The notes below the pieces were generated by a model. It saw only the letters and a list, made by a program, of their open reading frames with translations, did no database searches and had not been told where the DNA came from. The translations under genes were made by a program, and so were the position numbers. From NCBI GenBank assembly GCA_030049955.1, contig JASIJX010000206.1, forward strand, positions 1 to 8,878: a DNA stretch of 8,878 nucleotides, read 5' to 3'. Of the stretch, positions 5,751 through 8,878 are shown piece by piece. Source of the stretch: Acidobacteriaceae bacterium (GTDB lineage: Bacteria; Acidobacteriota; Terriglobia; Terriglobales; Acidobacteriaceae). Position 1 is the first letter of the stretch. Each line of letters begins with the position of its first letter.

Positions 5751-6335
5751 ATGGTGATGACACGGAAATCACGCATGCTGAATTGGAAGTGGCCAGTGCC
5801 TGTTTATGTGCTGGCCGGTGCTTCATCGCTTGCGCTCTCCGCGTTTCTTGCGCTGGTGGTGACGCGGACGGTGTTTGCCGATGCGCTGCTATTCGGCGCC
5901 AAGCCAGCTCAGACCGCATCGGTCATCCAGCTTCCGCAGGCTGTGGCGGGCGCAACACCGCGTTCGCTTGCGCTGGTGCAGAGGTCGCAGAGCATGCCGG
6001 CATTGAAGGGGCTCGAGAAGCTATACAGGCTTCATGGGCTCGCCTCCTGGTACGGGGACATGTTCGACGGGCGAATGACGGCGAGCGGCGAGCCATTCGA
6101 TATGTACGCCATGACGGCTTGCCATCCGACGCTGCCCTTCGGGTCGCTGGTGCGGGTGATCAACCGGCGGAATCACCGCTCGGTGGTGGTGCGGATTACC
6201 GATCGCGGCGACCTGGTGGACGAGGGGCGGGTGATTGACCTTTCCTATGGCGCGGCCGAGAAGCTGGCCATGGTCGATTCGGGACTGGCTCCGGTCGATC
6301 TGCAGGTGCTTTCGCTGGGTAAGGGCGGGAAGTAG
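5751..6335 (+). CDS. RlpA-like double-psi beta-barrel protein, membrane-anchored
   Basis: This 194-aa protein has one N-terminal membrane segment (about 16-37), a linker (40-94) and a RlpA-like double-psi beta-barrel domain (about 95-188). Family marks are GLASWYG (96-102), GRMTASGEPFD (107-117), HPTLPFGSLVRV (125-136), ITDRGD (149-154) and RVIDLS (160-165). The E114, D117, H125 and D151 positions correspond to the conserved active-site-type residues of RlpA lytic transglycosylases, which cut stripped glycan strands, so activity is plausible but not shown. Unlike typical RlpA it has no lipobox cysteine and no C-terminal SPOR domain, so it is likely an inner-membrane-tethered periplasmic protein. 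ATG 5751 has no Shine-Dalgarno, and ATG 5757 and ATG 5775 are in frame. I chose 5751 because a -10 element is spaced for a leaderless start there. It is divergent from the lysozyme gene and ends in a strong terminator. Confidence 0.85.
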   Translation: MVMTRKSRMLNWKWPVPVYVLAGASSLALSAFLALVVTRTVFADALLFGAKPAQTASVIQLPQAVAGATPRSLALVQRSQSMPALKGLEKLYRLHGLASWYGDMFDGRMTASGEPFDMYAMTACHPTLPFGSLVRVINRRNHRSVVVRITDRGDLVDEGRVIDLSYGAAEKLAMVDSGLAPVDLQVLSLGKGGK

Positions 6336-6347
6336 GATTTTGCACTG

Positions 6348-6387
6348 AAAAAAGCCGGACCTCACAGATTGTGGGGCCGGCTTTTTT
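6348..6387 (+). terminator. Strong intrinsic terminator after the RlpA-like gene
   Basis: AAAAAAGCCGG (6348-6358) pairs with CCGGCTTTTTT (6377-6387). The stem continues inward with CCTCAC/GTGGGG (one wobble) after a single bulged A, around a 5-nt loop. The T6 run makes a classic terminator, and the A6 on the other side could let it act on leftward transcripts as well. It begins 12 bp past the stop codon. Confidence 0.9.
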
Positions 6388-6409
6388 GTTTGGTGGTTGG
6401 GCGATTGAT

Positions 6410-6510
6410 TTGCTGCCCCACCCTAGCCCACAGTTCTGTGGCGGAGCCGGGAAAAACAAACGCAGGTCCTTCGACTCGTTCGCTTTCAACAAACTTGCTC
6501 AGGATGACAA
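6410..6510. repeat. REP-like intergenic repeat of the Acidobacteria type
   Basis: The stretch contains CCACAG-TT-CTGTGG (6428-6441, perfect stem) and then GGTCCTTCGACTCG (6465-6478) and GCTCAGGATGAC (6497-6508). I recall words of the form GTCATCCTGAGC...GAAGGACC as a widespread intergenic repeat in acidobacterial genomes. Here the outer TCCT/AGGA arms are separated by a longer middle than usual. The identification is from memory and needs a genome-wide search. Confidence 0.4.
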
Positions 6511-6511
6511 A

Positions 6512-6537
6512 TCTACAGTGAATCTCTACAGTGAATC
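6512..6537. repeat. Perfect tandem duplication of a 13-mer
   Basis: TCTACAGTGAATC occurs twice back to back (6512-6524 and 6525-6537), ending 12 bp past the stop of the M1-like gene and directly beside the REP-like repeat. It looks like a recent slippage duplication. No function is evident. Confidence 0.7.
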
Positions 6538-6549
6538 GCTGAGTTTGAG

Positions 6550-8565
6550 TTATTGCGTGTCGCAGCCTTTGAATGGCTTCTGCAGGTCCTGGCGGGCTTC
6601 GTTCACGGCGCCCTGGGTGTTGTCGTTGGTCTGGATGGCGAGACGGTACTCGTTGACGGCGCGGTCGCGCTGGCCGGTGCAGTCGAAGATCTTGCCGATG
6701 GCGATGTGGCTCCAGACTTCGGTCCAGGGCGGCTCGTCGTCGCCGCGGAGGGCGTCGCGATAGGCGTTGACGGAGGCCTGGTAGTTTCGTTGCTGGAAGA
6801 GGACTTCGCCGATGCGATAGCTGGCGAGCGAGCTCATCGGATTGACCTTGAGCGCCTGCTGGTACTGGTTGAGCGCGCCGACGAGATCGCCCTGCGCAAC
6901 GAGCTGCTGGCCTTTGAGGATGGAGATGCGCACCTGGAGGTCAGGGGTGGTTTTGAGGACCCAGTCCTGCGGGTCGATGCTGATGCGGCGCGGGCGGCCG
7001 AAGGTGTCGACGACGTACTGCGAGTCGGTGCCGACCACGTCGACCTTCTGGTTGACGGTCTTGCCATCGGTTTCGATCTGCAGGTCGACGGGCATGTTGA
7101 AGAGGTCGAGGTCCTGGTCGATTTCGCCGATTGTCCGGAAGCCCTTGTTGTTGCCCAGGCGGTAGACGGCGTACTTGTCAGTGAACTGCGGGGCGCCGGT
7201 GCCGTCGATCCACTGCGAGAAGAACGGGGTGAGCGACTGCTGAGTGGAGGCCTCGGCGGTTTTTTCGAATTCGGCGGTAGAGACGGGCTTGTCAGTGTAC
7301 TGGCTGAGGACGTTCTTGAGGGCCGTTTCGAAGGCGTTGTCGCCCAGCTCCCATTGCAGCATGTGGAAGATCATGGCGCCTTTTTCAAGGGTCATGGACT
7401 GGAACTGGGGCGTGAAGGGATCGAGGCGGCCGACGCTCGAAAGCGGAATGGTGTCGTAGGCCAGGGCGCCGGCGGCTACGTCTTGAAGAGCGGCGCGGAG
7501 AGCGCTTTTGCCGCTTTCATCCTCCACGTACATCAGCTCGCCGTAGCGCGACATGCCGTTGGTGATCCAGGCATCGTCGAGGGTTTTGGGGCTGATCTCC
7601 AGACCCCACCACTCGTGGGCCATGGTGTTGGCAAGAAGGCGGACGGCTGACTTATCGCCGATGCGGTTGGAGGGAATGCCGACGAGCTCGGGCGCCCAAA
7701 CGGCGGGCAGGGTGTCGTCGGGGATCTCGACTATGTTGAGATGCGGCGTTTCGAGGGAACCGAACTCTTCAGTGAAGAAGTCGTACTCCCTGGCTGCGGT
7801 CTGGGCGAGCTGATTGGCGCCTGCCTGATGGCTGACGGTGACGTAGATTCTGGTGTTGCCCTCGCCAGCGGAGACGGGATCAACATAACGGCCGGCGATG
7901 ATGGTGCCGGGGAAGCTGGGCTTGTCCCACTTGAAGTCGTATTCCTGGCCGGGCTTGCCGTTGGAGAGAGTGACGTTCTGCGGCGTGCCGGTGGCGCCGC
8001 TTGAAAAGACACGCATGCCCTCGGGGACGCGGAAGTGGATCTCGGCGGTATAACGATCGGTCATGTAACCGGTGGTGGGGAACCAGCGGGCGGGGTAAAG
8101 CAGGTAGGAGATGGGCTCCTGGATGGCGGCGAGTTTGAGGCCTTCGACGGGGCCGTCCTCATTGCCGGTGATGACGCCGCTGTACTGGAAAGTCCAGTGG
8201 ACGGTCTGACCGGGGGTAAAGGCGGCTGAAGGGGTGACGCGGATAGAGCCGTCGGCGGTGCGCTCGCCGTCGAGCTGCTTGCCGTTTTCATCGGTGATGT
8301 TGGTGACCTTGAGCGCGGGGTGGAAGCCGAAGGTGACCACGTCCTGATTGGGCGGCGGCACAAAGGCGACGACGACCTTGGCGGTGAGTGTGTGGGTATC
8401 GGGCAGGATTTCGGCGTCGATGACGTAGCCTGTGACGTCGAGAGTGGGCCGCGTGCGCTGGGCGTGAGCCGCCAGTGCGGAGCCGAGGAGGATGGCCATT
8501 CCGAAAAGAGTGAGAAGCTTTGCCGGTTTCATTGAGGTCATCATTTTTATTGCCGCTGTTTGCAT
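6550..8565 (-). CDS. Secreted M1 aminopeptidase-like protein with TPRs, probably inactive
   Basis: The product is 671 aa. A signal peptide spans residues 1-35 (hydrophobic LLTLFGMAILLGSALA, cleavage after AHA). An M1-like N-terminal beta domain and a gluzincin-like fold run to about 530. Three TPRs follow at about 549-576, 578-610 and 615-648. The gluzincin core is recognisable at NTMAHEWWG (313-321) and DDAWITNGMSRY (330-341), with EKGAMIFHML at 394-403. The M1 catalytic residues are missing. HE of HExxH is N-T (313-314), the third zinc ligand E of NEG is N336, the proton-donor Y of YEKG is L393, and no GAMEN motif is seen. Only the second motif histidine (H317) remains. I infer a pseudoenzyme that may bind peptides or act as an envelope scaffold. 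ATG 8565 is chosen because GGAAG lies about 6 nt before it; later in-frame ATGs (down to 8532, which begins MKPAKLL) would still give a signal peptide. It lies 79 bp behind lpxB in the same direction. Confidence 0.85.
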   Translation of the reverse strand: MQTAAIKMMTSMKPAKLLTLFGMAILLGSALAAHAQRTRPTLDVTGYVIDAEILPDTHTLTAKVVVAFVPPPNQDVVTFGFHPALKVTNITDENGKQLDGERTADGSIRVTPSAAFTPGQTVHWTFQYSGVITGNEDGPVEGLKLAAIQEPISYLLYPARWFPTTGYMTDRYTAEIHFRVPEGMRVFSSGATGTPQNVTLSNGKPGQEYDFKWDKPSFPGTIIAGRYVDPVSAGEGNTRIYVTVSHQAGANQLAQTAAREYDFFTEEFGSLETPHLNIVEIPDDTLPAVWAPELVGIPSNRIGDKSAVRLLANTMAHEWWGLEISPKTLDDAWITNGMSRYGELMYVEDESGKSALRAALQDVAAGALAYDTIPLSSVGRLDPFTPQFQSMTLEKGAMIFHMLQWELGDNAFETALKNVLSQYTDKPVSTAEFEKTAEASTQQSLTPFFSQWIDGTGAPQFTDKYAVYRLGNNKGFRTIGEIDQDLDLFNMPVDLQIETDGKTVNQKVDVVGTDSQYVVDTFGRPRRISIDPQDWVLKTTPDLQVRISILKGQQLVAQGDLVGALNQYQQALKVNPMSSLASYRIGEVLFQQRNYQASVNAYRDALRGDDEPPWTEVWSHIAIGKIFDCTGQRDRAVNEYRLAIQTNDNTQGAVNEARQDLQKPFKGCDTQ

Positions 8566-8644
8566 TGATGTCTTCCGGGACAACGCTCTTGTGGGTGATG
8601 CAAAGTAACTGAAAAACAACTGTAAATTCACACTGCGCGTCTGC

Positions 8645-8878
8645 TTAGGAGAAGAATCCCGGGGCGCCGGGCAGGTATTCGAGAACGATATCGGCTACCC
8701 GGTTCATCACGCCTGCCTCTTTATTACTTTGTTCGGCGCCGGCGTTGAGCGCTTTCCGGATTTCTTCAAGCCCCTTCATCATGGACTGCCTTTCGGCCCC
8801 GTCCGGTAGCAGCGGTTCGAGGTGTTGGACGATATTTGCCGCCGTAAAGTCATGCTGGATGAGCTCCGGGACAAGGCG
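8645..8878 (-). CDS. lpxB: Lipid-A-disaccharide synthase, C-terminal part (cut by window edge)
   Basis: The last 77 residues of a leftward gene run in from the right edge. The sequence (RLVPELIQHDFTAANIVQHL, then a PLLPDG turn, a KGLEEIRKAL helix and NRVADIVLEYL) matches the C-terminal end of LpxB, a GT19 glycosyltransferase. LpxB joins UDP-2,3-diacylglucosamine and lipid X to make the lipid A disaccharide at the cytosolic face of the inner membrane. VPELIQ with the following helix is the conserved LpxB tail. The stop is TAA at 8647-8645. The catalytic parts lie outside the window. The call rests on this short stretch alone but the match is good. Confidence 0.8.
   Translation of the reverse strand, partial: RLVPELIQHDFTAANIVQHLEPLLPDGAERQSMMKGLEEIRKALNAGAEQSNKEAGVMNRVADIVLEYLPGAPGFFS

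Noticed and set aside
6553..7650. 365-aa plus-strand ORF antisense to the M1-like gene
   Set aside because: It is long but Val/Asp/Gly/Leu-repetitive, typical of antisense frames in high-GC genes. The minus frame has a signal peptide, M1 fold motifs and TPRs.

Overview
The window looks like ordinary chromosome from a Gram-negative, high-GC bacterium. The best guess is Acidobacteriota (Terriglobia; Granulicella/Terriglobus/Edaphobacter-like). The reasons are the lpxB end (a lipid A gene, so an outer membrane), a MEDS-domain histidine kinase, a YfgM-like TPR protein and an intergenic repeat at 6410-6510 whose wording (GTCCTTCG... and ...CTCAGGATGAC) I recall as common in that group. This placement is an inference and was not searched.

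Layout from left to right. 1-140: probable 5' end of a leftward gene that I cannot identify. 141-343: gene-free stretch with two strong hairpins; the one nearest the next gene is probably its terminator. 344-1048: leftward membrane-anchored TPR protein with a GTG start. 1171-2463: leftward serB (phosphoserine phosphatase with two ACT-like domains). 2464-2640: divergent promoter region with a pair of 16-nt direct repeats. 2641-4086: rightward MEDS-domain histidine kinase. 4129-4539: small rightward protein of unknown function, 42 bp behind the kinase. 4540-4869: repeat-rich gap containing a 32-nt tandem duplication. 4870-5379: leftward T4-type (GH24) lysozyme. 5380-5750: AT-rich gap with several inverted repeats and a terminator-like hairpin with no obvious gene in front of it. 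5751-6335: rightward RlpA-like double-psi beta-barrel protein ending in a strong terminator. 6388-6549: REP-like intergenic sequence and a perfect 13-nt tandem repeat. 6550-8565: leftward secreted M1-peptidase-like protein with C-terminal TPRs. 8645-8878: C-terminal end of leftward lpxB, cut by the window edge.

Functionally, four genes concern the cell envelope (lpxB, M1-like protein, RlpA-like protein, lysozyme), one serine biosynthesis (serB), and one signalling (MEDS kinase, with no response regulator in view). There is no clear operon beyond the possible pairs kinase/4129 gene, serB/TPR gene and lpxB/M1-like gene.

I see no defence island, CRISPR array, insertion sequence or integrase. 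The most interesting points are these. The M1-like protein has lost essentially every catalytic and zinc-binding residue of its family, so it is probably a pseudoenzyme. Promoter -10 elements of rlpA, serB and the kinase gene sit so close to their ATG codons that the transcripts look leaderless or nearly so. The 32-nt tandem repeat differs between copies only by transitions. A phage-type lysozyme stands alone with no phage genes.
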